A model generated the notes under the pieces. It made no database searches and was not told where the DNA came from. It saw nothing but the letters and a program-made list of their open reading frames with translations. From contig OZ025252.1 of assembly GCA_964019135.1 (NCBI GenBank), positions 9,440,823 through 9,504,822 on the forward strand: a stretch of DNA of 64,000 nucleotides, given 5' to 3'. Positions within the stretch are counted from its first letter, which is position 1. Each line of letters begins with the position of its first letter. A program made the position numbers and the translations under genes. Source of the DNA: Arenicola marina. Taxonomy: Eukaryota > Annelida > Polychaeta > Arenicolidae. Positions 1-13,500 of this stretch are shown here, one piece after another.

Positions 1-3000
1 TGATGTATGTGATGCCGCGTTATGACTCTAATGATGTATGTGATGCCGCGTTATGACTAATGATGTATGTGATGCCGCGTTATGACTAATGATGTATGTG
101 ATGCCGCGTTATGACTCTAATGATGTATGTGATGCTGCGTTATGACTAATGATGTATATGATGCCGCGTTATGACTAATGATGTATGTGATGCCGCGTTA
201 TGACTAATGATGTATGTGATGCCGCGTTATGACTAATGATGTATGTGATGCCGCGTTGTGACTAATGATGTATGTGATGCCGCGTGATGACTAATGATGT
301 ATGTGATGCCGCGTGATGACTAATGATGTATGTGATGCCGCGTTATGACTAATGATGTATGTGATGCCGCGTGATGACTAATGATGTATGTGATGCTGCG
401 TTATGACTAATGATGTATGTGATGCCGCGTTATGACTAATGATGTATGTGATGCCGCGTGATGACTAATGATGTATATGATGCCGCGTTATGACTAATGA
501 TGTATGTGATGCCGCGTTATGACTAATGATGTATGTGATGCCGCGTTATGACTAATGATGTATGTGATGCCGCGTTATGACTAATGATGTATGTGATGCC
601 GCGTTATGACTAATGATGTATGTGATGCCGCGTGATGACTAATGATGTATGTGATGCCGCGTGATGACTAATGATGTATGTGATGCCGCGTTATGACTAA
701 TGATGTATGTGATGCCGCGTTATGACTAATGATGTATGTGATGCCGCGTGATGACTAATGATGTATGTGATGCCGCGTGATGACTAATGATGTATGTGAT
801 GCCGCGTTATGACTAATGATGTATGTGATGCCGCGTTATGACTAATGATGTATGTGATGCTGCGTTATGACTAATGATGTATGTGATGCTGCGTTATGAC
901 TAATGATGTATGTGATGCCGCGTTATGACTCTAATGATGTATGTGATGCTGCGTTATGACTAATGATGTATGTGATGCCGCGTTATGACTCTAATGATGT
1001 ATGTGATGCTGCGTTATGACTAATGATGGATATTATGCCGCGTTATGACTCTAATGATGTATGTGATGCCGCGTTATGACTCTAATGATGTATGTGATGC
1101 CGCGTTATGACTAATGATGTATGTGATGCCGCGTTATGAATCTAATGATGTATGTGATGCCGCGTTATGACTAATGATGTATGTGATGCTGCGTTATGAC
1201 TAATGATGTATGTGATGCTGCGTTATGACTAATGATGTATGTGATGCCGCGTTATGACTCTAATGATGTATGTGATGCTGCGTTATGACTAATGATGGAT
1301 ATTATGCCGCGTTATGACTCTAATGATGTATGTGATGCTGCGTTATGACTAATGATGGATATTATGCCGCGTTTTGACTCTAATGATGTATGTGATGCCG
1401 CGTTATGACTATTGATGTATGTGATGCTGCGTTATGACTAATGATGTATGTGATGCCGCGTTATGACTCTAATGATGTATGTGATGCTGCGTTATGACTA
1501 ATGATGGATATTATGCCGCGTTATGACTCTAATGATGTATGTGATTGCGCGTTATGACTCTAATGATGTATGTGATGCCGCGTTATGACTAATGATGTAT
1601 GTGATGCTGCGTTATGACTAATGATGTATGTGATGCCGCGTTATGACTAATGATGTATGTGATGCCGCGTTATGACTCTAATGATGTATGTGATGCCGCG
1701 TTATGACTAATGATGTATGTGATGCCGCGTTATGACTCTAATGATGTATGTGATGCCGCGTTATGACTAATGATGTATGTGATGCCGCGTTATGACTAAT
1801 GATGTATATTATACCGCGTTATGACTAATGATGTATGTGATGCCGCGTTATGACTAATGATGTATATTATGCCGCGTTATGACTAATGATGTATGTGATG
1901 CTGCGTTATGACTAATGATGTATGTGATGCTGCGTTATGACTAATGATGTATATGATGCCGCGTTATGAATCTAATGATGTATGTGATGCCGCGTTATGA
2001 ATCTAATGATGTATATTATGCCGCGTTATGACTCTAATGATGTATGTGATGCCGCGTTATGACTAATGATGTATGTGGTGCCGCGTTATGACTAATGATG
2101 TATGTGATGCCGCGTTATGACTAATGATGTATGTGATGCCGCGTTATGACTAATGATGTATATGATGCCGCGTTATGAATCTAATGATGTATGTGATGCC
2201 GCGTTATGAATCTAATGATGTATATTATGCCGCGTTATGACTCTAATGATGTATGTGATGCCGCGTTATGAATCTAATGATGTATGTGATGCCGCGTTAT
2301 GACTAATGATGTATGTGATGCTGCGTTATGACTAATGATGTATGTGATGCCGCGTTATGACTAATGATGTATGTGATGCCGCGTTATGACTCTAATGATG
2401 TATGTGATGCCGCGTTATGACTAATGATGTATGTGATGCCGCGTTATGACTAATGATGTATGTGATGCCGCGTTATGACTCTAATGATGTATGTGATGCC
2501 GCGTTATGACTAATGATGTATGTGATGCCGCGTTATGACTAATGATGTATGTGATGCCGCGTTATGACTAATGATGTATGTGATGCCGCGTTATGACTAA
2601 TGATGTATATTATACCGCGTTATGACTAATGATGTATGTGATGCTGCGTTATGACTAATGATGTATGTGATGCTGCGTTATGACTAATGATGTATATGAT
2701 GCCGCGTTATGAATCTAATGATGTATGTGATGCCGCGTTATGAATCTAATGATGTATATTATGCCGCGTTATGACTCTAATGATGTATGTGATGCCGCGT
2801 TATGACTAATGATGTATGTGGTGCCGCGTTATGACTAATGATGTATGTGATGCCGCGTTATGACTAATGATGTATGTGATGCCGCGTTATGACTAATGAT
2901 GTATATGATGCCGCGTTATGAATCTAATGATGTATGTGATGCCGCGTTATGAATCTAATGATGTATATTATGCCGCGTTATGACTCTAATGATGTATGTG

Positions 3001-4505
3001 ATGCCGCGTTATGACTAATGATGTATGTGGTGCCGCGTTATGACTAATGATGTATGTGATGCCGCGTTATGACTAATGATGTATGTGATGCCGCGTTATG
3101 ACTAATGATGTATGTGATGCCGCGTTATGACTCTAATGATGTATATGATGCTGCGTTATGACTAATGATGTATGTGATGCCGCGTTATGACTAATGATGT
3201 ATGTGATGCCGCGTTATGACTAATGATGTATGTGATGCCGCGTGATGACTAATGATGTATATTATACCGCGTTATGACTAATGATGTATGTGATGCCGCG
3301 TGATGACTAATGATGTATGTGATGCCGCGTTATGACTAATGATGTATGTGATGCTGCGTTATGACTAATGATGTATGTGATGCCGCGTGATGACTAATGA
3401 TGTATGTGATGCCGCGTTATGACTAATGATGTATGTGATGCTGCGTTATGACTAATGATGTATGTGATGCCGCGTTATGACTAATGATGTATGTGATGCT
3501 GCGTTATGACTAATGATGTATGTGATGCCGCGTGATGACTAATGATGTATGTGATGCCGCGTTATGACTAATGATGTATGTGATGCCGCGTTATGACTAA
3601 TGATGTATGTGATGCCGCGTGATGACTAATGATGTATGTGATGCCGCGTTATGACTAATGATGTATGTGATGCCGCGTTATGACTAATGATGTATGTGAT
3701 GCCGCGTTATGACTAATGATGTATGTGATGCCGCGTTATGACTAATGATGTATGTGATGCTGCGTTATGACTAATGATGTATGTGATGCCGCGTGATGAC
3801 TAATGATGTATGTGATGCCGCGTTATGACTAATGATGTATGTGATGCCGCGTTATGACTAATGATGTATGTGATGCCGCGTTATGACTAATGATGTATGT
3901 GATGCCGCGTTATGACTAATGGTGTATGTGATGCCGCGTTATGACTAATGATGTATGTGATGCTGCGTTATGACTAATGATGTATGTGATGCCGCGTTAT
4001 GACTAATGATGTATGTGATGCTGCGTTATGACTAATGATGTATGTGATGCCGCGTTATGACTAATGATGTATGTGATGCCGCGTTATGACTAATGATGTA
4101 TGTGATGCCGCGTTATGACTAATGATGTATGTGATGCCGCGTTATGACTAATGATGTATGTGATGCCGCGTTATGACTAATGATGTATGTGATGCCGCGT
4201 TATGACTAATGATGTATGTGATGCCGCGTTATGACTAATGATGTATGTGATGCCGCGTTATGACTAATGATGTATGTGATGCCGCGTTATGACTCTAATG
4301 ATGTATGTGATGCTGCGTTATGACTAATGATGTATGTGATGCTGCGTTATGACTAATGATGTATGTGATGCTGCGTTATGACTAATGATGTATGTGATGC
4401 TGCGTTATGACTAATGATGTATGTGATGCCGCGTTATGACTCTAATGATGTATGTGATGCTGCGTTATGACTAATGATGTATGTGATGCTGCGTTATGAC
4501 TAATG
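1..4505. repeat. 29-bp minisatellite (about 150 copies) in an AMN intron
   Basis: Near-perfect tandem array with core GATGTATGTGATGCCGCG followed by TTATGACTAAT. Most units are 29 bp; a 31-bp form has CTCTAA in place of CTAA, and variants such as GTGATGAC and TATATTATGCC recur in blocks, which indicates higher-order duplication. It starts before base 1 and stops about 30 bp short of the first visible AMN acceptor, so it fills the upstream intron. It has no coding potential. Each unit contains GTATGT, a donor-like hexamer. Confidence 0.97.
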
Positions 4506-4535
4506 ATGATACAAGATATTTCGCACCGCTTACAG

Positions 4536-7500
4536 ATATAGAATTCACCCGAATGGATCCAGAGAGCTGGTTCGATCCCGACAACTGGTGCGAGGTGGCT
4601 GATCCGGATGGAGCCTGCATGTCGGAGCAGCCCAGCCGACTGGACTCAGAGCGCCCTCCCTGCGACACAGATGAAGTCATCTTTCCGAGAGGCAGCGGCG
4701 TCTTCGTTGACCTTGACAGTGGGGTTGACCTCTACATGCCCAGACTTACTGTCGATGGGACAGTGAGTGTTTCTTCTTTGAGGCTATTAATTAACGCTGC
4801 CCATACAGAAAGTTTTCACATAGACACTGATTGTCTACATTTATGTGGAAACTGACTGGATTTATTGTCTGATCGTGTAAACGTTAAACTCGTGTACATA
4901 CATTATCAAGCTTAACTTGGTACATGGCAAAATAGGGCAACACTGCCCGCATTTGGATGACGTAGTACGCACGCCGCTACATTTTCCGTCACCATCGTGG
5001 CAAACAATAGTAACTACAACTAGCCGTTTCATTTTTTGCGCACTATACATGTATATTTAATGTTATGTAGTCAATCACCAAGACATCGTTTCCAAGTAAA
5101 AGACTGAAACTTACTGCTTTCTGGGGGAAAATTGCTCTATTAGTAACTTTAATACAACATATCATCTCCTTAAAACCTCTCAACAAGTTTCAAGTGGAAA
5201 GCATGTGTTAATATATTAACGCGCAACAACCTTTGGTACTTACCGTACGGTCTCAATTGTAACGCTTCTTTGCCAGTTCGTTAGTAGTAACCTTAAGGTT
5301 TAGCCCCGTCATGAATTACTCATTTGCAGTAGGTAGCATGGTTAGGTGGTTAGGCCTACGACCTTCAGAAGCGCGAGCTCCATTCCAAATGTACAAATGC
5401 AGATACAATACAAGTAATAAGATAGAGACAAGTTAAGTGACTTTAACATAGCTCTGTCCATACACGATGAGCCGTCCCCCAACTGCCGATACAACCTTGT
5501 CATAACAATGCGTGGCAATGAATGACATCGCCACTTGTGTAGTAATGCCACGTCGTACTTAATGAGATATATATATACCTATTTTTTCGATTTGATGATC
5601 ACAAAGACCTTCCGTACCAAGTAAATACAACGCCCTTGATGATCCCTCATGTCATGGCAGGATATGTATAAAAATCATTGTTCGGTCTCCAAGTGTCCTT
5701 TATATGTCCTCCAACTCAGATTTCATCTCAGCCTGAGCGGGCTCAATACTCACAGCAACAAATTTGACTTTATTGAGAGCAGCGGCTCTCTCACCTGCTT
5801 CGCGAAGACGTGCAAAGACGTTGTACACTATCTTTCGAAATGTCAAACTTTAACGATATACCACGATAAATGTGTTATTTGATGTACGCTCCCTTCGTAA
5901 ACACAGCTTTTACCTCATCCTTAGTTCGGAGGTAGATTATAACTAATTTTGTCAATGCTTTATTGTTTCCTTTGCCTGATTATTTTTTAACGCCGTGCAT
6001 GTATATATTTTACAAACGAAATGATTATTATACGAACTTCTTGTTGCTTTTGTGTATCATTGAATTATTGTACTCTTGTATTAAGATCTCTATTTAAATA
6101 TTGAGGTGGTTATTTACATGTGTTAAATATACATTACCTTCTAATAACGCATTTTAAAAAATGGCATTGTGAGAGTGTTTTTGTTTCCAGTCGTACACGA
6201 CCAGATCTTTCCGAGACTACGTAGACGGCACCGAGGGTCGCAAGAGGTTCCACAGGCAGCCTGGGTCCAGACCAACCACGGTCAACGTGGTCGGTCACCC
6301 GTGTTCTGACGTCACGGGGTGCATCTGTGGCAACGACCAGGGAGAGGTCAGTATAATGACGTCACGAGGTGTATGTGTGGCAACAACCAAGAAGGGGTCC
6401 GTATCATGACGTCACGGGGTGTATGTGTGGCACCAACCAGTAAAAAGGTCCGTATGATGACGTCACGGGGTGTATGGGTGACAAAGATCATTGAGGCCAG
6501 TATGATAACCTGGTTAGCGCACTAGACCGGAGTCTTCCCTGTGCATTGACAAGCGCACTAGACCTGGGGGCTTCCCTGGTGAGTGGTTAGCGCACTAGAA
6601 CGCAGACTAATAGGTCCTGGGGCCGCCTTGGTGAGTGGTTAACCCACTAGACCGCAGATCAATAGGTCCTGGGGGCCTACCTGGTGTAGTGGTTGGCGCA
6701 CTAGACCGCTGATCAATAGGTCCTGGGGCCGCCCTGGTGTAGTGGTTGGCGCACTAGACCGCAGATCAATATGTCCTGGGGCCGCCCTGGTGTAGTGGTT
6801 GGCGCACTAGACCGCAGATCAATAGGTCCTGGGGCCGCCCTGGTGTAGTGGTTGGCGCAGTAGACCGCAGATCAATAGGTCATGGGGGGCCGCCCGGGTG
6901 TAGTGGTTGGCGCACTAAACCGCAGATCAATAGGTCCTGGGGGCCGCCCTGGTGTAGTGGTTGGCGCACTAAACCGCAGATCAATAGATCCTGGGGGCCG
7001 CCCTGGTGTAGTGGTTGGCGCACTAGACCGCAGATCAATACGTTGTCAGTTGAATCCATCCCCGAGCACCTAATCTGGAGCATGGTTCATCCATTCATCC
7101 ATCATCATCCTGGCAGGTTTCTTGGCCCAGTTTAGCTCGTGTGGGCCCAGAAGCTGCTTAAAACACCAATTTCTTTAGCGTCCTATATTTGCCGTCTACA
7201 GATTCACAAGCGTATCTGTGCAGTGCAAAGCTCTCGGTGCGGCAAGCCCACATGTGAGAGCCCCCTGGTGGTGGAGGGACACTGTTGCAAAGTCTGTGGT
7301 AGGTACTTATTTTCCTATTAACTGGTCCAATTCGTCCACGGTAATATACATTAGGTTCTGAGGGGTGACCTCTACCTTCATACTCTATTATACTCTTCGC
7401 TTAATTTGTCTCTTTTTGTGTGTGTATAAGCTGTATTTCTGTATAGAGGTTTGCAACAACGTACAAGAGATGTGAATGCTCACCTCTCTTAATAATTATA

Positions 7501-10500
7501 CAACAGTGATGAAGCCCGGAAAAAAAATAGTTATAATATTGATTTCGTTATTTGAATTCAAAAACGCTTTCTCTCGAGTTTATAAGCATGAATTAATTTA
7601 AAACAATTTGACATTACATTCATACGAGAGGAGTTCCCTTCTATAGAGGAGTATTGTATCAAGGTTACGGGTATCGCGTTTTGATATAGGTGGTGTAGAA
7701 ATATGAAGGTTTGTTTCCAAGAACAGTAAACTCATCACTCCCATTAGCCTGGCACGTTGATTTGTCAGTTAATTTATGTTTGACCCACTTTCCTTAATAA
7801 CGTTGGTATATGCCCCCCTCCACCTTGATATTATTTGCTATGCTCTCCGGCCCTCCACAGTGGTATTTTGATGTTGTACACTATGACCACTCCCCCCCCC
7901 CCTCCCTCCCAGGGGTATTTTAATGTTGTTCACTGTAACCACCACCCGCCATTTGCAGGGGCAGTGCTGGAGGTGGAGTACGGCCTGGGATTTCGCTTCA
8001 AGAGCCTAGAGAACATGGTTTACAACAGCATCCCTCGGGTAATTAAGATGTTATATTCTAATATTATATCTCTGGAATATGGTTCTGACTCTGTTTCCCC
8101 AAAAAACCACTAGGTGGCATCACTTCACAAATCGAGAACCTATTGTCCTAGCATTGGACTAGCTGGTTCCACCCCCAAATATTATGAATGTCGATACCGT
8201 AACAATATATATTTTTTATTTACAAGCAGGCATAATATATGTATAGCCAGATAGTGTGATCTGCAGCCGCGGTCAAGTTAAATGTAAAATTCAAATTAAA
8301 CTGCCGCCGCTTCCTACGCGCCCTTCCAAACTACTTGTTTATTAACGACATGATAATCACCGGGTAAGGCATATCCGATGAGAGGAAATAGTTCTCACAA
8401 GCGGCACCAAATTATTCTGATCAACAAGGTATATAGTATATGTAAACACTATGATTGTACGCGTACACATTATGATCAAAGCTACAGTCGATTCCCGACT
8501 GGCGTCTAAAGAACTTAGCATGAACACCGTTGTGCCCCTAGAAAAGCGGGCTTGTCTGGGGGCACTTGCGCCAACAGAGACACTAGACCTTTTTTTAGAT
8601 ATTTTACAAGAAAACAAAAATGGCCAGAAAATATTTTGTTCCCAATAAATTACTTTTGGCTGAAAATCAGCCTTTTTTGCATGCCATTAGTATCAATCAG
8701 TACCTCAAGTTAGAGGGAGTTTATTTTAATATATATATTTACAATATTCATTAGGCGGTATTAAAAAAGTATATGTTATATATATTAAGCATGTTATATG
8801 TTAAGCACTTAATAACTGCATGTCATTTATCCACTTGTTGTCTGTTAATTTGGCCTAGTACGTTCTATAAGAAAAATTAAAAATGTTTGCCAAAAAAAGA
8901 CTGACAGAGTAAAGGAAGCTTACTGTTAGCCTAAAGTTTAGTTTGTGCCTGTTTTTTTATTTCCGTTCCCATGAGGAAATACCAATGAACATTGCATTTA
9001 TATAAATATATATAATGGCAGTTAATGGATGCTGATCACCTATAGTAAAATGATTTTCACAGACAGTTAGCATGGTTAGAGTAGTTGTCACATCCAGCTC
9101 AGCCAATTACCATGGTTTTATTTCTTATTACTCAATCTAATTGGCTTCCAGCATATCATGTCAGTTGCAAAGGTGCTAATTACATTTACAGTTATGAATT
9201 CCATATTGTTAACATATGAAGTATATCACACAATCTGCTATTGGCCATTTGTAGTTTTTGCATGCCAGTTTTGTTTTATTAATGATCATAGGAGCATACT
9301 CAGTGTTTCATCTCTTAACTATCACTTCAATCTGTGTTGTTATTTGAATTACACATACAGGCCTACATTTTCATTTCCTTTGACATGCAGTCTATGTATA
9401 TCCACCTCATTACAGATTTAAACACCCATAGTTTTCATTATTTTTCCCAGTAGCTATTCATTAGTGATGCATTATGAATCCACTTATCATAATAGACTAG
9501 ATGAGATGCACTAGAAATCTGCAACACTTCCCATATTCTTTCTAGATATATCCAGGTAATTCAGACAATCAGTAGGCCTAATTTAGTCTAGAAGTAGAAC
9601 TTTTTCGATCCAAAAATATTTGCGCTCGCCCTATTAAGTTTTACCTATATGACATATTATTTGTTTACAGATTTTTTGCAGGTCGAAAGACTACTTTTTA
9701 TAAATTTTACGTATTGTTGGGCCTGGACGCCATGTTGGAAATCCTCGTGATCCTCCTCTGGGTGGGGAGTAAGGTCCGGGAGTAAAATGTACCACGTGAC
9801 CGCGCTATCGGAACACAATCTCCGCGTTTGGTTATGCAATCCGAAGAGTCCGACTACTCCGCTCGCATACCCGAACTTACCCTAATAGGATCACTCCTTA
9901 AAAGGGGAGCACAATAAAAAAAATTGACGATTGGGGGGCTGAACAAAATAAGCGACCAAGGGATCCATTAATTTTTTGACGACCGGGGGGCAATCAATTT
10001 TAAAAGGGAGGCACAGATATACTTTAGGTCTGAAAGGGGGGACACGTGCCCCCTTTGCCCCCCCCCCCCCCAGGACACTCCATGTGACCCCCTTGTATTC
10101 ATGTAATGTCCTTTAACCTTGTAGAATGAACGGGACAGCGTCAAGGTCATTGTCTCGAAGACGGGGTCTGAAGTGATCCAGGTGGCGCTGCAGAACACTG
10201 GCGACCAGGACAAGGCGGGACTGATCGGCGTGGGTCTGGAGAAGAAGCTTCATCAAGGTACGCCCTGGACGGGTCAGACAATGAAGATGATACGAATGGC
10301 GCTTCCTAAACACGCCTTGCGTTGAGTGACCTAGTAGGTAGCGCGTTGGGCTGTTGTCCAGTGTGTTCTGCCCCAGCGTAAGAAGAGTACGCCCGAAGAA
10401 ATGGTTCATCTCTGCCTTGACGCATGCCATTGCCGCGATATGACCAACACACATTAGTGTCCTACATAAATCAAATTAAATGAACTTATCGTTGTCAAAT

Positions 10501-13500
10501 TCGAGGTATAATCTTCATTTTTATAAGAACGGCGTAACGGATGGATATTATCATATTAGATTAGTAATCTAGATTTTGTCACGTCAGGCGAGCTATCAGA
10601 ACTGTAAAACATGTCATTCATATCCGTCACGTCCGGCGAGCTATCAGAACTGTAAAACATGGCATACATATCAGTCACGTCAGGCGAGCTATCAGAATTG
10701 TAAAACATGGCATACATATCCGTCACGTCCGGCGAGCTATCAAAACTAATACATGTCATACATATCAGTCACGGCCGGCGAGCTATCAGAACTGTAAAAC
10801 ATGGCATACATATCAGTCACGTCAGGCGAGCTATCAGAACTGTAAAACATGGCATACATATCAGTCACGTCCGGCGAGCTATCAGAACTGTAAAACATGG
10901 CATACATATCAGTCACGTCAGGCGAGCTATCAGAACTGTAAAACATGTCATACATATCAGTCACGGCCGGCGAGCTATCAGAACTGTAAAACATGGCATA
11001 CATATCAGTCACGTCAGGCGAGCTATCAGAACTGTAAAACATGGCATACATATCAGTCACGTCAGGCGAGCTATCAGAATTGTAAAACATGTCATACATA
11101 TCAGTCACGTCCGGCGAGCTATCAGAACTGTAAAACATGGCATACATATCAGTCACGTCAGGCGAGCTATCAGAACTGTAATACATGTCATACATATCAG
11201 TCACGTCAGGCGAGCTATCAGAACTGTAAAACATGGCATACATATCAGTCACGTCAGGCGAGCTATCAGAACTGTAAAACATGGCATACATATCAGTCAC
11301 GTCAGGCGAGCTATCAGAACTGTAAAACATGTCATACATATCAGTCCCGTCAGGCGAGCTATCAGAACTGTAAAACATGGCATACATATCAGTCACGTCA
11401 GGCGAGCTATCAGAACTGTAAAACATGTCATACATATCAGTCACGTCAGGCGAGCTATCAGAATTGTAAAACATGTCATACATATCAGTCACGTCAGGCG
11501 AGCTATCAGAACTGTAAAACATGGCATACATATCAGTCACGTCAGGCGAGCTATCAGAATTGTAAAACATGTCATACATATCAGTCACGTCAGGCGAGCT
11601 ATCAGAACTGTAAAACATGTCATACATTTCAGTCACGTCAGGCGAGCTATCAGAACTGTAAAACATGTCATACATATCATTCACGTCAGGCGAGCTATCA
11701 GAATTGTAAAACATGTCATACATATCAGTCACGTCAGGCGAGCTATCAGAACTGTAAAACATGGCATACATATCACTCACGTCAGGCGAGCTATCAGAAT
11801 TGTAAAACATGTCATACATATCAGTCACGTCCGGCGAGCTATCAGTACTGTAAAACATGTCATACATATCAGTCCCGTCAGGCGAGCTATCAGAACTGTA
11901 AAACATGGCATACATATCAGTCACGTCAGGCGAGCTATCAGAATTGTAAAATATGTCATACATATCAGTCACGTCAGGCGAGCTATCAGAATTGTAAAAC
12001 ATGTCATACATATCAGTCACGTCCGGCGAGCTATCAGAACTGTAAAACATGTCATACATATCAGTCACGTCAGGCGAGCTATCAGAATTTTAAAACATGT
12101 CATACATATCAGTCACGTCCGGCGAGCTATCAGAACTGTAAAACATGTCATACATATCAGTCCCGTCAGGCGAGCTATCAGAACTGTAAAACATGTCATA
12201 CATATCAGTCACGTCCGGTGAGCTATCACAACTGTAAAACATGTCATACATATCAGTCCCGTCAGGCGAGCTATCAGAATTGTAAACATGTCATACATAT
12301 CAGTCACGTCCGGCGAGCTATCAGAACTGTAAAACTTGTCATACATATCAGTCCCGTCAGGCGAGCTATCAGAACTGTAAAACATGTCCTACATATCAGT
12401 CACGTCAGGCAAGCTATCACAACTGTAAAACATGTCATACATATCATCCAAATCTCTGGCCAGAATATTTCGAGCTTAGACTATTTATTCTCGACGTCGT
12501 TGTTTTAGATATCTCGGGCGGCCGTAAGTACGGTGTGACCGAAGTGCGCCTGCGTCGTTCTGACGGGACTTCCCCCTTCCCGTCCGGCGCCCCCCAGAGC
12601 GGCTCGCAGTCCGGGAAGCCCGAGGGATCCGGATCCAGGTGGCTGGGATCGGGCAGTATCGCCTCTCTCGTCATTGCCATTCTGGCTCTCATTCTGCTGG
12701 TGGCCCTCGGCATGTACTGCCTCATCGACCGGCGGCGACCACCCACCGAGAGGTGAGGAAGGGGGGGGGGGGTGGGGGGGGGGTCAGGGGGCGGGCGTAG
12801 TAGGTGGTGGTGGTGGAAGTGGGGGCAGTCAGGGTCCGGGTGTAACAGGTGGGGTTGGTGATGGGGGGGCGTTCAGGGGCCAGGTATTGGAGGTGGTGGT
12901 AGTGGGGGGGGGGTCAGGGTGCGGGTGCAGGAGGTGGTGGTGGGGGGATCAGGGTGCGGGTGTAGGAGGTAGTGGTGGGGGGGGGGGGGGGCGTGCGTAC
13001 AGGGGGCGGGTGTAGGATGGGATGGTGATGATGGGACGGTCAGGGTGCGGCTGTAGGAGGTGGTGGTGGTGGGGGGGGGTCAGATTGCGGGTGTAGGAGG
13101 TGATGATGGAGCGGTTAGGGGGCGGGTATAGGAAGTGGTGGTGGTGGGGGGGGGGGATGGTCAGGGTGCGGGTGTAGGAGGCGGTGGTGGTGGAAGAGGT
13201 TAGGTGCCGTTTTAGGAGGTGGTGATGGGTGGGGGGGGTCAGGGGCGGTTGTAAGAGGTGCTGATGGTGATTGGGCGGGTGTAGAAGGTTGTAGTGGGTG
13301 GTGAGGTGACTTGTAGTTGGGGTCTGGGACGTCTGGGTGGGTTGTAGTTGGGGTGAGAGTCAGGGTGAGATGCGTTAAGGGCGGTAATGGTGGGGTTTAG
13401 TTAGTGTGGGTTGCAGTGGGTAGGGTTGGGGGGGGGGTGTCGTTCTGTGGGGATGGAGGTCAGAGTGGGTGGGCTGGCTTGTGGTTGCGGGGGTTGGATT

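Noticed and set aside
1-4505. Possible CRISPR-like direct repeat array
   Set aside because: Units are contiguous with no unique spacers, in a eukaryotic intron; an ordinary minisatellite.
10707-12221. 504-codon + ORF (and 440-codon - ORF) of short repeated peptides
   Set aside because: Exact translation of a 48-bp intronic minisatellite on both strands; no splice, promoter or composition evidence for a gene.
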